DNA of 64,000 bases from NCBI GenBank assembly GCA_021234155.1, contig JAJEKV010000005.1, positions 28,050,689 through 28,114,688 on the forward strand, given 5' to 3'. Below, one piece after another: positions 32,131 to 43,029 of the stretch (the stretch's first letter is position 1; each line of letters begins with the position of its first letter). The DNA is from Isoetes taiwanensis (taxonomy: Eukaryota; Streptophyta; Lycopodiopsida; Isoetales; Isoetaceae). The position numbers and the translations under genes are program-made. A model generated the notes under the pieces. That model was given only the letters and a program-made list of their open reading frames with translations. It had not been told where the DNA came from and made no database searches.

Positions 32131-33910
32131 TTCAAAGCGGCAGTCGAAAAGCAGACAGGACTAGTAATCAAGAAGTTGAGAAGTGATAATGGAGGTGAAT
32201 ATATTTCTAATGCCTTTGATGAGTTTCTCATGGAAGAAGGTATTGAAAGACAGTTAATATGCTCATCCACAAAATGGTCTGAAAGAAGGAATAGATCTTT
32301 GCTTGATTTGGCAAGATCTATGATGAGTCACAAGCAACTGCCTGAATCTTTTTGGGGAGAGGCAGTCATATTTGGCAAATAGGTCGCCTACTAAGGCAGT
32401 CCAGAATGTGACTCCTTATGAAGCATTTTGGAGAATAAAACCAGATGTGTGTCATTTGAGGGTGTTTGGATGCTTGGTTTATGCTTCCATACCTGCTAAG
32501 AAGCTGAAAAAATATGGGAATTTGCATGACAGGGCTGTCAAAGCCATCTTCATTGGGTATCCAGAAAATCAGAAAGGTTATAAGTTGTATGATCCTTCCA
32601 ACAAGCATGTTATTGTAAGCAGGTCAGTTCAGTTCATTGAAGATGCTGTGTATGATGGTATATCTTCCAGTGATTCTCCTGCAGTTCACAATGACAGCAA
32701 CTTGGATGTTGGAGATCTGATAGCAGCTGCTGGTAGATCTTTCTCTCCTTCTCTAGTGCTTTTCTCCAGTGAACTCACATTTGCCTGAAGTAGTGGCACG
32801 GGATGATCCTAATCCCACCAGCCCTATGGTCCATGAGCAGGTTGGTTCCTTTCAGGAGGAGTCCAACACACATGAAGGTACTGTAGCACTTGATCCAGCA
32901 CCTATTACAACACCTATTATGGCACATGCTATGCCTCTTGTTGTTGAACCTAGGAGATCCACACGTCTCAAGGAAAAACAAATTGTATCTTAATAGGAAA
33001 GGTCCAGGATCATGTTGATCCACAAACCTTTCATGGAGCAGCTAGTGGTCCGCAGTAGCAGCATGCAATGGAAGAAGAACACTCTCAATTGCTGAAGCAA
33101 GGCACATGGAAAGTGGTTGAACTTTTAGTTGGTAAGAAAGTTATTGATAAGCCAAGAGTTTTGCATAGAAAAAAGACTTAGACTATGATGAAGTCTTTGC
33201 TCCCATAGCCAGAATATCCACTATTAGATCAGTTATAGCCCTTGCTGCAACGAAAGATTGGCCAATATTTTAAATGGATATTAAGTCTGCTTTTTGGAAT
33301 GGTGATTTGAAGGAAGAGGTCTATATTACTCAACCTCCAGGATTTTTTGCTCAAGAGAAGGAGAAGCTCGTTTCTCATTTGAAGAAAAACATTTATGGCT
33401 TGAAACAAGCTCCAAGATGTTGGCATGCGAAATTTAATGATTTCTTTCTTGAGCAGGGGTTCAGCAGAAGTGCAACAGACTGCAGTCACATGGAGGCCGA
33501 ATGTGCATTGTGGTTTTGTATGTTGATGATTTGATCATCACAGGAGATGCTGATGTGCTAATTTCTACATTGAAGTTGAAGTTATCTTCGTTCTTTGAGA
33601 TGACTGACCTTGGTCTTATGTATTTCTGCTTAGGTATAGAAGTCTATGGCATTTATCTTTCTCAACATAAATATATCAAGAAAATATTATAGCAGTATCG
33701 TATGCAAGATTGCAAGGCTGTGGCAAGTCCTTTTGATCCAGGCATAAGGCTTGAGCTTGATTTCGATGGTGAGGAGTATGATTCCACACTCTATCGAAGC
33801 TTGGTAGGGGCACTAGACCTGATATCTCTTTTATTGTGGGATCTCTGAGCAAATTTCAACAACCAATGGGACTAGCAAAAAAAGATATGCTCACAATAAT
33901 TTGGCTTGCT
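32131..33910 (+). mobile_element. Ty1/copia fragment without LTRs
   Basis: Integrase relic: KLRSDNGGEYISNAFDEFL (about 32176), then LLDLARSMMSHKQLPESFWG, TPYEAFWRIKPDVCHLRVFG and AIFIGYPENQKGYKLYDP. RT relic: FAPIARISTIRSVIALA, DIKSAFWNGDLKEEVYI, KKNIYGLKQAPRCWHAKF, VVLYVDDLIITGD (33504-33542, intact YVDD) and SLVG near 33800 (RPDISF after a shift). The frame breaks at 32380, 32788, 32990, 33180, 33530 and 33690. gag, protease and RNase H are missing and no LTR flanks it. It is a different family from the element at 7767. Confidence 0.85.
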
Positions 33911-34417
33911 TGTACTTTGGAAATATATTTCTACTCTACAAGGATAGAACAATGCCATTTGAGTAAAATTACAAGTATAGTATTGCAACTTTTTGTGTGA
34001 ATTCAAGATTGAAAAGCTTTTTACCTATATGAAGGATTTTTGATGTTATCACTTTCATAGAAAACGTTTGAAGATTCTGAAACCATTCCAAGAAAAATGG
34101 AAATGTTCTGTGGTAGGAACATAATAGTCAAATGTCAAACAATGAATCATAGTTATATGCATATGAATGCTCCCATCGTATAAATACAAGAAATCCCCTC
34201 TTCCATGGCGACTAGAAAGGCCCTCCGTCTATCTTGGACCACCTGTAATGGCCAGATGTCCGGGTGAAGGACATGGAGGTGTCATTCGTTCCATGCCTTT
34301 TATGAGAATCCTATATAGCGAAAGCGTATATACATGTTAGCACCTGGCAATAACACAAATAAATAATATGCCACCAAGAAGGGTGGCCCATCCGTCATCA
34401 CACGAATAACAACAAGG
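33911..34417. other. No recognisable gene
   Basis: Spacer before the gypsy 5' LTR. No open frame of note. CAAGG at 34413-34417 is the possible left copy of the gypsy target duplication. Confidence 0.45.
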
Positions 34418-34615
34418 TGTGACGACCATACGGATATTCATATTATACGAGCATTATACTCGTATGTACAAGAGACGATCGTCACACGCATGCAAAAGGG
34501 TAGTTGCATGGAGCCTACCAATATTTGTTAAAAACACACCTTTGCCAAGTGCCCTACCAATATTTGGTAAAAACATTCCCTCATATCTTTCTCATATGCG
34601 GGGCTGTTTCCAGGA

Positions 34616-34637
34616 GGTTCTAGAATATTCTAGAACC
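34616..34637. promoter_or_regulatory. Heat-shock-element palindrome in the LTR
   Basis: A perfect 22-bp palindrome with TTC, GAA, TTC and GAA at exact 5-bp steps, i.e. four inverted nGAAn units, about 70 bp upstream of the TATA box. The 3' LTR has the same site with one substitution (40797-40817). In Arabidopsis the copia element ONSEN is heat-activated through comparable LTR elements; heat response here is inference. Confidence 0.65.
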
Positions 34638-34704
34638 CACATGCATGCGCGACACTTGGCATGATCTCATCCATTGGAGTGGCACAATCCTGACCGTTGG
34701 CCTA

Positions 34705-34714
34705 CATATATAAA
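34705..34714 (+). promoter_or_regulatory. LTR TATA box
   Basis: CATATATAAAG preceded by GGCCTA and followed about 30 bp downstream by the probable transcript start. The 3' LTR has CATATATAAGG at 40885-40895. Confidence 0.6.
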
Positions 34715-35002
34715 GAGGCATCCCCTTCTTGTCGAACCATTCTGGTTCAACGCCAGTCTTGAGCCTTCTAGACATCTGTCTCATGTTCCTGCTTGCCTTC
34801 GGACCATTGTACTCTTGATTCCTGTTCATATATCAGATTCTTTATCGATCTTGGCATATTTCTTGCATATTTCTTGCATATTTTTCACGTATTTTCCTTG
34901 TTTTCGCGTAGTTTCATGACGGTTTGAACCGGAATCCCTTACCAGTTCTTGTCTGCTCTGATCCTAAGCATTTTTTTTGCTCATATTTGGTGATTTTATT
35001 CT

Positions 35003-35870
35003 ATGGAGGAGGTTTCGACTTTATTACAAAGAGGTCCAAAGAACTTGTTCAAGTATGCCCGGCGATTGCGGTTGGACAAGAAAGAGCTTAAGGAACGTAT
35101 TGCTTCACATGAATCTGCTTCTAGCTCGGGATTGAGGCTATCGAGCCTAAAATCGATCGCTAGAGAAGTTTAAACTTTTCGGTCCAAGCTCGCGATTTTT
35201 TTGAATCGATCGGGCTTGTGATTGACTCCATCCTCATAGATATCCCATGGCCCAGGAACAAGTGGGGCTTATTGGTTCTCTTCTCACAGGGCCAGCTCTA
35301 AGTTGGTTTGCTTCTTTATTGGAGAAATGAGCCCTAGAGTTGCAAGATTTTGCTTTTTTCACTGCAGAGCTCGAGGCATGCTTTTGAGACACCAATTGTC
35401 AACGCACAGCAGCCACAAAACTTTGCAATCTAAGGCAAGGCTCTCGTCCTGCATCGAATTTTGTCAAATTGCGGTAGATACTGCCTGGGATGATGTTGCA
35501 CTTCGAGATTGTTTCCGGAGGGGGTTACGAGAGGATGTGAAAGATATGCTCTTGTCTATAGAGGACCCTCAGACTTTGGAAGAAGCCATCAGATTTGTTG
35601 TTCGATGTGTTAATCGGCTCTTCGAACGTAGGCAAGAGAGACGTAGTCAGGTCTTCCCAATCACACAAGCACCTATAGCTACGCCTTCCCCGATCTCACC
35701 TGTAGAATTTAGCAGGTCTGGATCTGAGCCTATGCAGATTGATTGGGCCCTATCTGCCGCCGAGAAGCAGCGTCGGAGAGAGGCTAATCTTTGCTTCTAT
35801 TGTAGAGGACTGGCCATATTGCTCATGGATGCCCTGTGAAGTGCCCAAATCAGTCGAAAAACTTTAGGGG
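35003..35870 (+). pseudogene. Gypsy gag (broken)
   Basis: ATG at 35003 opens MEEVSTLLQRGPKNLFKYAR and stops after 56 codons (35171). Further on, the retrotransposon gag signature GLIGSLLTGPALSWFASLLE lies at about 35260-35320 in another frame. The frame to 35839 has DTAWDDVALRDCFRRGLRED, then LEEAIRFVVRCVNRLFERR and PMQIDWALSAAEKQRRREA. The zinc knuckle starts CFYCRG and, after a one-base shift, reads GHIAHGCP. The capsid product would package the element's RNA. Confidence 0.8.
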
Positions 35871-35929
35871 CCGGTCTGAGTAGTAGGAGTCTCTCGTCGG
35901 CTGGCCGCCTTTTCTTAGACTCCTTTCAC

Positions 35930-36300
35930 ATTATTCCATCGGATAAGGTCAGCAAGGCATTCTTCATCCCTATATCATTGAAATCAGAGGTTGGGAGATT
36001 GGAAGCATTGGCGCAACTTGATTGTGGTGCAAATGCTTGCTTTATGGATAATGTGTTTGCCAGTAAGCACGCAATCTCTAGAAGCAAGGTTGAGCAACCC
36101 GGTTCTGTCGAAGTGATTGATGGATGAGAGATCTCCTCGGGTGCAGTCACAGAATGTACTGCGCCTCTTCAGGTTTTATTTGAGCGACTTTCTTATAGTA
36201 TTTCCTTCAATCTCATCGCTAGTCCACATGCGCCAATAGTCTTAGGTTTGCCCTGGCTCGAGCTACATAACCCACAGATTGATTGGCGTACTAGATCATT
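35930..36300 (+). pseudogene. Gypsy retropepsin-like protease
   Basis: FIPISLKSEVGRLEALAQLD, then CGANACFMDN (about 36018), and FNLIASPHAPIVLGLPWLEL followed by HNPQIDW (about 36210-36290). LDCGA takes the place of the usual D(S/T)GA active site, with Cys instead of Ser/Thr. That change plus a stop at 36125 suggests an inactive enzyme. Confidence 0.7.
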
Positions 36301-36479
36301 TCGATTTTCTGGTTCTAGCTCTAGTTCCAGTTCATCTGCAGTTCATGCCTCTACACCAACATCGACTTTGATCTGTGCAGTATCGTGGGCCTCTGATTCT
36401 GTCTTTGCTGTTCCCGTTGCTGCTCCAAGTGCTGATTCGACTCTTGCCTCTGTTCCAATTCATGCCCCAGATGCTGACC

Positions 36480-36625
36480 ATATTCTCGATGATGTTCCAA
36501 CTCCAGCTCCGGTTTCTGCTCTTGCTCCTACTCTTGCTCCAGTTCCAGCCCCTGCTCCTGCTCCAGCTCCAGCTCCTGCTCCTGCTCCTGCTCATGCTCA
36601 TGTTCCTGCTCCTGCTTTTGTAGAG
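36480..36625 (+). repeat. Pro-Ala microsatellite in pol linker
   Basis: GCTCCTGCTCCTGCTCCAGCTCC-type triplets encode an alternating Pro-Ala run (PAPAPAPAPAPAPAP) in the frame 36248-36643, between protease and RT. Replication slippage expanded a short linker; a Ser-rich stretch (SGSSSSSSSS) precedes it. Confidence 0.85.
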
Positions 36626-37315
36626 TCTTCTTCATGCCCTTAGTTTCGTATCTCAAAGATTTCTCTTCGCGAGTTCGATAAATCTAGAAGGCAAGATCCA
36701 AGTTCCGTGTTTGCAATCTAGGTTCACCCGTCGGCTAGCTCGGCACCAGCGAAGTCTGCTCCAATACTCTCAGATAAATATGGCGACTTCTCTGATGTTT
36801 TTGACAAAGTTAGGGCCAGGGAACTTCCTGAGCATCGTCCAGATGATTGTCCTATTGATTTGCAGCCGGGGATAACGCCGCTATATGGTCCGATATATGG
36901 TCTATCTCCCACTAAGTTGAAGGTTTTGCGGGATTATGTTGAAGAGAATCTAGCCATTGGCTTCATTCGACATTCTCAGTCCCCTGCTAGAGCGCCTATC
37001 TTCTTCGTAAAAAAGAATGATGATTCACGGCATCTGGTCGTTGATTATCGCGGCCTCAATAAAATCACAGTGTCGAATCGGTATCCACTTCCTCTGATCT
37101 CAGAGTTGTTGGAGCGACTCCAAAGTGTGCATTATTTTACGAAGATTGATCTTCGGGGTGCCTACAATCTTATTCAGATCCGGGAGGGCGATGAGTGGAA
37201 AACAGCTTTTCGTACTCGGTATGGCCATTTTGAGTACGTAGTTATGCCGTTTGGACTTACCAATGCTCCGACAGTATTCTAACATATGGCCAATGATGTT
37301 TTTCGAGAGTTCTTG

Positions 37316-38267
37316 TGTGTATTTTGGCTAACGCGAATCAAGAGAAATGGATAGTACCACGACACCGCGAGAGCGACGGTCGAGCTAGGGGGGTGGGCAT
37401 AACCACACAGAAAGGGGAAAACGTCATCAAGGAACTCAAATTCCGGCATCGGCAATTTCAAGATAAAAGACCCGTTGATAAGTAAAGGATAAAACTGGTA
37501 GATAATTTAAATTTGCTAGAAGAAAATTTCAAAATTGTTAAAATAAACAGACGACGTGGCAAAAATCAGGGGATGGTGAAAATAAAAAATAATACAATAT
37601 GAAAGTAGCATTTACGATCAGTCCGACGTGTCATAATAATAATTAGACCTAGTAAAGCGGTAATGATGGGAAAACTACATATAAAGGGAGGATATAGTAC
37701 GCATGTCAGTGTGGCAGGCAGTAGGAGAGGTGGCGGGCTTACACATACGAAAACCCGTATGACAGGATAAGACGACCGGTACTTAAGACAGGCGGGCGTA
37801 ATAAATGAGCGAGAATTTAGATAGATTCGTAACCCTAAAAGTTCTAATACATCATAACAAAGAGAAGACGAAGAGGGGAGCTCCGCTTTCAGGGTTTTTG
37901 GATTTTCTGGATTTTTTGATAGCTCTGACCTTGCGCTGCAAAGATCGAAGGGCCCGACTCGATTCCACCGTGTGAATTTGTAGCAGAATGGATAAAGGGA
38001 AGAAGATCATCGAAGATAAGGTTCCTGAAAAGCAGACAGTCAAGAAGTGCCCGAGGGGCGGAGTTCCGGGCAACCTCACAGTGCCCTGGAAACCGGACCT
38101 GGAGGATCTCTGTCCTTGGTGTTTATGCGAACAGGATTGCCTGTGCTTGGAGCGAGGTTTGTCGTCATGTATAAGTTGTGGTAGAGTTCATTGCTTGTTC
38201 TGCGATCGCATACATCACACGCAAGCAATGAAGGACGCAGGTTACAATCTCGGTTTGTTAGGAGCGT
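37316..38267 (+). mobile_element. Foreign ~950-bp cassette inside the gypsy RT
   Basis: Interrupts the RT between FREFL and [10 protein letters not shown]. Its base composition differs from the element (A-rich left half). It has promoter-like features in order: ABRE/G-box-like ACGTGGC (37554) and ACGTGTC (37624), a TATA-like ACATATAAAGGG (37677-37688), about 280 bp of possible leader, and ATG at 37988 opening a 93-codon ORF. No clear TIR, LTR or poly(A) and no obvious target duplication were found, so its class is unknown. It may be a gene 5' part moved by a transposon. Confidence 0.6.
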
Positions 38268-38269
38268 AG
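37988..38269 (+). CDS. Cys-rich 93-aa ORF of unknown function
   Basis: Starts [20 protein letters not shown], a very basic/acidic N-terminus, and then has a dense cysteine region: [16 protein letters not shown] and CLFC (about residues 42-72), followed by HH. Four CxxC-like pairs suggest zinc binding, for example a double zinc ribbon or RING-like fold. I recognise no family. The stop codon (TAG at 38267) falls at the junction with the gypsy sequence, so the natural C-terminus may be lost. The ATG is chosen because it follows the promoter-like region and opens the longest frame. Confidence 0.4.
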   Translation: MDKGKKIIEDKVPEKQTVKKCPRGGVPGNLTVPWKPDLEDLCPWCLCEQDCLCLERGLSSCISCGRVHCLFCDRIHHTQAMKDAGYNLGLLGA

Positions 38270-38590
38270 ACACTTTTGTTATCATCTATTTGGATGATAT
38301 TCTTATTTATTCTAAGACTCTCAAAGAACACGAGAGGCATGTTCGACAGGTCCTTCAGAAGCTTCATGAGCATGGGCTATATGCCAAACTTGAGAAGTGT
38401 CAGTTCGAGCAGGATAATATGGAGTTCCTTGGCTATCACATCACTCCACATGGAGTCTCTATGGACCCCGAAAATGTCAACACTGTTGGAGTGGCAAACA
38501 CCTTCATCCGTTCGAGATGTTTAGTGTTTTCTTGGGTTTGCCAATTTCTATCGGCGTTTCATTCGGGATTATTCGGAGACTGCCCTTCCT

Positions 38591-40443
38591 TTGACATGCC
38601 GCACAGTTAAGGACGTGCCATTTGAATGGACTGTGGAAGCGGAATCTGCTTTCGTTACCCTAAAGCATGCTTTCACCACGGCGCAAGTTCTTGCTCATGC
38701 TCTTCGCGCCCATATGTTGTCGAAGCAGATGCTTCTGATTTTGCGCTTGGTGGGATCCTGTCACAGGAGGGGGGTGACTATGAATTGCATCCAGTTGCCT
38801 ATCACTCACGGAAGTTTCAGGCTGCTGAAATCAACTATCCCATTTATGACAAGGAATTGTTGGCGATAGTGGATTCTTTCGAGAAGTGGAGACGTTTCCT
38901 GGAGGGACCTTCTTATAAGGTCACAGTTTACACAAATAATTGAAATCTAGAATATTTTCAGTCTGCTCGAGTGCTCAACCATCGCCAGGCCCGGTGGCAT
39001 ACTCAAGTATTATCCCGGATTGATTTCGTGATCAAGTACCATCCTGGATCCCTCCAAGAAAAGCCTGATGTCTTGTCTCGACACTCCTACCTTGAGCCCA
39101 AGCTAGGTGATCCTGCATTTGACCAGCAATCACATGTTATTGTAGGGCCTGATCGGTTCCAGCTTATGGCCCTCACTTTGTTCGAGAGGCCTTATGATAC
39201 CACCTTGTTGGAGTCTGTTGGAGCATCTCTGCCCTCCGATCCATTGGCTCAAGATATATTCTCACATCTTGGCTCTGCATCATCTTCTCAGCAAATGCGA
39301 TCAGACTATGATCGTTTTGAGGTTCGAGATGGAGATATATTCCATGATGGGCTTCTGTATGTGCCAGATGGTGCTTCTAGGCTTCGGGTTCTCCAAGCTT
39401 GCCATGATTCACCTATGACCGGACACTTTGGAGTAGCCAAGACTCTTGAACTTATTAGTCGAGAGTATTGGTGGCCTGGGCTTCGTCGCTCTGTCAAAGC
39501 TTTTATTCGATCATGTGACATTTGTTGTCGAGCGAAGGTCTCAAGGCATCTTCCTCATGGCCTTCTTCAGCCACTGTTGGTACCAAATGGACCTTGGAAG
39601 AGCATTTATATAGACTTTATTCTGGAGTTGCCAAGTCTCTCGGGGTTATGATGCCATCATGGTTGTTGTTGATCGTTTCTTTAAGATGGCTCATTTTATT
39701 CCTTACAATGTCACCATCACCAGTGAAGGAACAATGGATCTTCTTCTTCGTGAAGTAGTCGGACTTCACGGCTTGCCCAATACTATCATCAGCGATCGTG
39801 GACCACAGTTCGTCGCAGGTTTTTGGAAGCGGCTTTTGGAGTTATTGTATATCGACCGCTCACTGACATCTGGTCATCATTCAGAAAGTAATGGGCAGGC
39901 GGAGCACACTAATCAGACTCTGGAGCAATATTTAAGGTGCTTTATTAGTTATCAGCAAGATGATTGGGTCGATTATCTTCCACTAGCTGAGTTTGCCTAT
40001 AATAACTCAGTACATGCTTCCACTGGCCAGATCCCGTTCTTTCTAAACTCTGGTTAGCATTCTCGTTGATCCCTTAGCATCGCTGGCGTGACTCGGTCAA
40101 TCCTAGTGCTGAGTCTCGACTTGAGAAACTCCAGGCTCTTCAATCGGATCTTCAGCATCATCTTCACCGAGCATAGGAACGCTATCGGCATTATGCTGAT
40201 TTGTATTGGCAGGAAGCTCCTAAATTTCACGTTGGTGACCTTGTCTGGCTTCTTCATAGGGACCTCCCTACCTCACGTCCCCGCAATAAGCTTGGCTATT
40301 GTCGTCTTGGTCCTTATGGGATCACGGCTCAGATCAGCAATGTGGCATTCCGGCTCGAGCTCCCTCCAGTTGTTGGGCTTCATCCAGTCCAAGGTAAGGT
40401 TACTCGCCAAGTGATAGAACCTGGGAGTCTGCCGAGAATCTGA
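38591..40443 (+). pseudogene. Gypsy RNase H and integrase (broken)
   Basis: RNase [21 protein letters not shown] (about 38711-38770), [20 protein letters not shown] and KVTVYTNN, then a stop at 38941. Long frame 38971-39651: LNHRQARWHTQVLSRIDFVI, then the H2C2 zinc domain (HDSPMTGHFGVAKTLELISR, CDICCRAK). Integrase core: IYIDFILELP, ISDRGPQFVAGFWKRLL and SNGQAEHTNQTLEQYLRCF, so D, D and E are all present. C-terminus KFHVGDLVWLLHRD with LGPYGITAQI (40201-40443); no chromodomain. Shifts near 38620, 39651 and 40057. Confidence 0.85.
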
Positions 40444-40568
40444 GTAATGCTCCTGATAAAATTGCGGAGTTTTACCAACGTTACTCGGATAAGCCAAGTT
40501 TGAGTACTCCGGCTCTAGCTCCGAGGACTCATGTACTCCGGCTCCAGCTCCGAGGACTCATCGCCATC

Positions 40569-40583
40569 GTAGGAGGGGAATGG
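40569..40583 (+). promoter_or_regulatory. Gypsy polypurine tract
   Basis: GTAGGAGGGGAATGG directly precedes the 3' LTR start TGTGACG. A purine tract at this place primes plus-strand synthesis in LTR retrotransposons. Confidence 0.75.
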
Positions 40584-41099
40584 TGTGACGACCATACGGA
40601 TATTCGTATCATACGAGCATTATACTCGTATGTACAAAAGACGGTCGTCACACGGATGCAAAAAGGTAGTTGCACGGAGCAAGGTTTGAACTCGCAACCT
40701 TCCAGTTGCAAGTCACGCACCTTTGCAAGTGCCCTACCAATATTTGTTAAAGACATTCTCTCATGTCTTTCTTATATATGGGGCTGTTTTCAGGAGGGTC
40801 CAGAATATTCTAGAACCTACATGCATGCGCGACACTTGGCATGATCTCATCCATTAGAGTGGCGCGATCCTGACCGTTGGCCTACATATATAAGGAGGCA
40901 TCTCCTTCGTGTCGAACCATTCCGATTCAACGCCAGTCTTGAGCCTTCTAGGCATCTGTCTCGTGTTCCTGCTTGCCTTCGGGCCATTGTACTCTTGATT
41001 CCTGTTCATATATCAGATTCTTTACCGATCTTGGCGTATTTCTTCCATAGTTCTTGCATATTTTCCACGTATTTTTCTTGTTTTCGCGTAGGTTCATGA
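40584..41099 (+). repeat. Gypsy 3' LTR with a tRNA-like patch
   Basis: Colinear with the 5' LTR except that 40681-40720 (AAGGTTTGAACTCGCAACC...) replaces a different stretch (34515-34538) of the 5' LTR. On the minus strand this patch reads GGTTGCGAGTTCAAACC, a T-arm/B-box look-alike. LTRs start identical, so one of them was altered after or during insertion, by gene conversion or template switching. Confidence 0.85.
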
Positions 41100-41104
41100 C
41101 AAAG

Positions 41105-42330
41105 AGTACCAATACAACATAGGAAATGCATCAGAAATAAGGATTCTACCCCGGACTCAGACTCAAGGGGGTCAACTAACAGTCAATACCCCGGGATAAC
41201 AACAGAAAGAATCATAACAGTGGCACTGGCTGGCATGGAACAATGGCTACGGTAGTCCTCCTGTGCACACTTTGTAGATAGACTGAGTCATGCTATGACG
41301 TGGTTATAGCCTTATGGAGACGCAATCTCATAGATTCACCCTATGAGACTACTCCGGGTTACATCTCTCCAGTCCGATGAGGCAGGGAGGAAATGAATTC
41401 ACTCCCAAAACATGATAGTTCCATGGGCAACTAGAGGATCGTGGTTCCTATAGGCAACCACACATTCGTACCCCACTTTAACCTTCCAAAATCCATAGGC
41501 CACCCCGGCGCGCCCATCGAGCCCAAGACGTCCCTTTAGGTACGTATCTTGCAACCCAGGAGGTGTCATACCCATACCCGACCCTACACGATGACCGACT
41601 ATAAGCCTAGCGCACTATAGGAATCTTGTAGTCATACTAGGCAGGATTCCACCTCTGTTTCACCATCATGTTCATTATCTGGTGCTGAAACACAGCATAG
41701 CATCCACAACCCGGTTGGTTCTTGTGCACATGCTGCATTTAATGGGATTTAAGGGGTTCTAGCTAGGAGCATCACTAAATCTAGATGGCTTTAGATCTCT
41801 ACCTCCCTTTATCCAATACAACACAGGAAGAATAGAAAGAGAAAACAGCAATCAGATACAAACATCCATCATCATCATAAATAGATCATAGAATAGAATC
41901 TAATCATCCATCTACTCAAACAAGGGTCAAAACAATACAAGCTATGCTAAAACTAACCAGTATCATAGCTATCTCTCTGGTTCTCCATCCCTTGGCTAGA
42001 ACCAAGGTTGAACAACAGCTTCTCCTCCACCAATCTCCCCCAATTCGAAATGGGGCAAATTGAAAAATTTGGGTGTCCCAAATTAGCAAGCCTTGACTTG
42101 CCCAATCGATTTGGGCCAGGTGGCAACTTTAGATTGGTTATTATTAACTAATTGAATATTTTAACCCCTTTTAATATTAGATTAAGCCCTAAATTCGAAT
42201 TAGGGTTTAGGGTTAGGTTTCCACCTTAACAATTAATGATTAACATAGCTACCATTAGCATTAATTATTCATAGTGACGTGTCATGTATAATCAACCCCT
42301 CGAGGTTTTCATTGTATCCTTGATATTTAT
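41105..42330. other. No recognisable gene
   Basis: Mixed-composition sequence without a supported open frame. TAGGGTTTAGGGTTAGG at 42201-42217 is a two-unit telomere-like string, too short to be meaningful. Confidence 0.45.
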
Positions 42331-42911
42331 TTTATGGTCATATTTTTTGCTATTGATTCGGGTGGCATGCACAACCAACCTTTCATTCCTTATAAAGGTT
42401 TTTGTTCGCGTACCCGCGACCAGCCCCTCTGGAGGTTACTTTTTCCATTGAGATCGAGCAATTTATGTTTGTATTCTTTTTTGTTGATATTGGTTCACGG
42501 GGTGTGCTTGATCGGCCTTGCTGGATTTTTTTTCTATACAACCATTCATAACGAATTTTACAAGGAGCTATGTTTGTGAATTTTAATTTTTTGGTTAAAA
42601 TTAACACACTTGTGGATTCTTTCTCGAATGGTCTAAGTCATCTACATTCCCATGCGGGCGTCACAATTTCAGTACCTCGAGAGCATTAGCGATCGTTCCT
42701 CATTAGGATTTTCTCGAAATGGCAGGTTTTTTTTTTAATCCCGATGAAAAGCTGGCGCCACTTTTCTCATCTTTGCCTAGCCCTATCATTGTACTATTGT
42801 CCTTTATCTTTGTATGGGGTAGTCCGATATTGTGTGTACGATTGGCTACCCCACTCATTTCAAAAACCCAATGTGTACTGCTGCTGTGATGAATAAAAAG
42901 CTTATCTATCT
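42330..42911 (+). other. Possible 3' end of an unidentified non-LTR element
   Basis: A moderately GC-rich block ends GATGAATAAAAAGCTTATCTATCTAT, i.e. a polyadenylation-like AATAAA followed by a TATC-type repeat, in the style of other element tails in this window. No coding block of a LINE was recognised, so this is only a suggestion. Confidence 0.2.
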
Positions 42912-43029
42912 ATATTTGACCAGTGGTTGGTGTGAGTCCTCATCACGAGAATGATACATCATCATTTTGAACTAATAACCCTCATCTAGTAAAGCCAAAT
43001 GAGAAGATAAGATGAAAGTATACCAGTGA

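Larger units (their letters stand above)
34418..34919 (+). repeat. Gypsy 5' LTR
   Basis: Starts TGTGACGACCATACGG. Its first 69 bases can fold into a two-tier hairpin: TGTGACGA (34418) pairs with TCGTCACA (34479-34486), and ATACGAG (34445) pairs with CTCGTAT (34459). It carries an HSE-like palindrome (34616-34637) and a TATA box CATATATAAAG (34705-34714). The boundary with the internal region is set by loss of similarity to the 3' LTR. Confidence 0.9.
36860..38520 (+). pseudogene. Gypsy reverse transcriptase, split by an insertion
   Basis: First half (36860-37315): [80 protein letters not shown] (motif A Asp) and [15 protein letters not shown], then MANDVFREFL after one stop. Second half (from about 38268): [20 protein letters not shown] (motif C, intact YLDD), then [20 protein letters not shown]. 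In an unbroken gypsy RT these two join directly ([15 protein letters not shown]), so the insertion point is exact to within a few bases. Confidence 0.9.
34418..41099 (+). mobile_element. Ty3/gypsy LTR retrotransposon with a foreign insertion (dead)
   Basis: Two LTRs (about 502 and 516 bp) enclose gag, protease, RT, RNase H and integrase in the gypsy order. Gag and pol are broken repeatedly, and RT is split by a ~950-bp unrelated segment. The flanks CAAGG (34413-34417) and CAAAG (41100-41104) match at four of five bases, consistent with an old 5-bp duplication. No chromodomain follows integrase. The primer-binding site could not be assigned: the sequence after the 5' LTR is CGGTTTGAACCGG, which lacks the usual TGG start. 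Confidence 0.9.

Noticed and set aside
34920-34932. CGGTTTGAACCGG as gypsy primer-binding site
   Set aside because: Lacks the TGG start expected for pairing with a tRNA 3' CCA end and matches no tRNA segment I can vouch for.
36332-36601. Arg/Ser-rich minus-strand ORF resembling an SR protein
   Set aside because: It is the complement of the Pro-Ala microsatellite of the gypsy pol linker, not a gene.
34418-41099. CRISPR-like or phage-like interpretation of palindromic repeats
   Set aside because: The palindromes are LTR features of a plant retrotransposon; there are no regularly spaced spacers and no prokaryotic genes.
42201-42217. Telomere-like TTTAGGG string
   Set aside because: Only about two units; expected by chance in AT-rich plant DNA, not an interstitial telomere.
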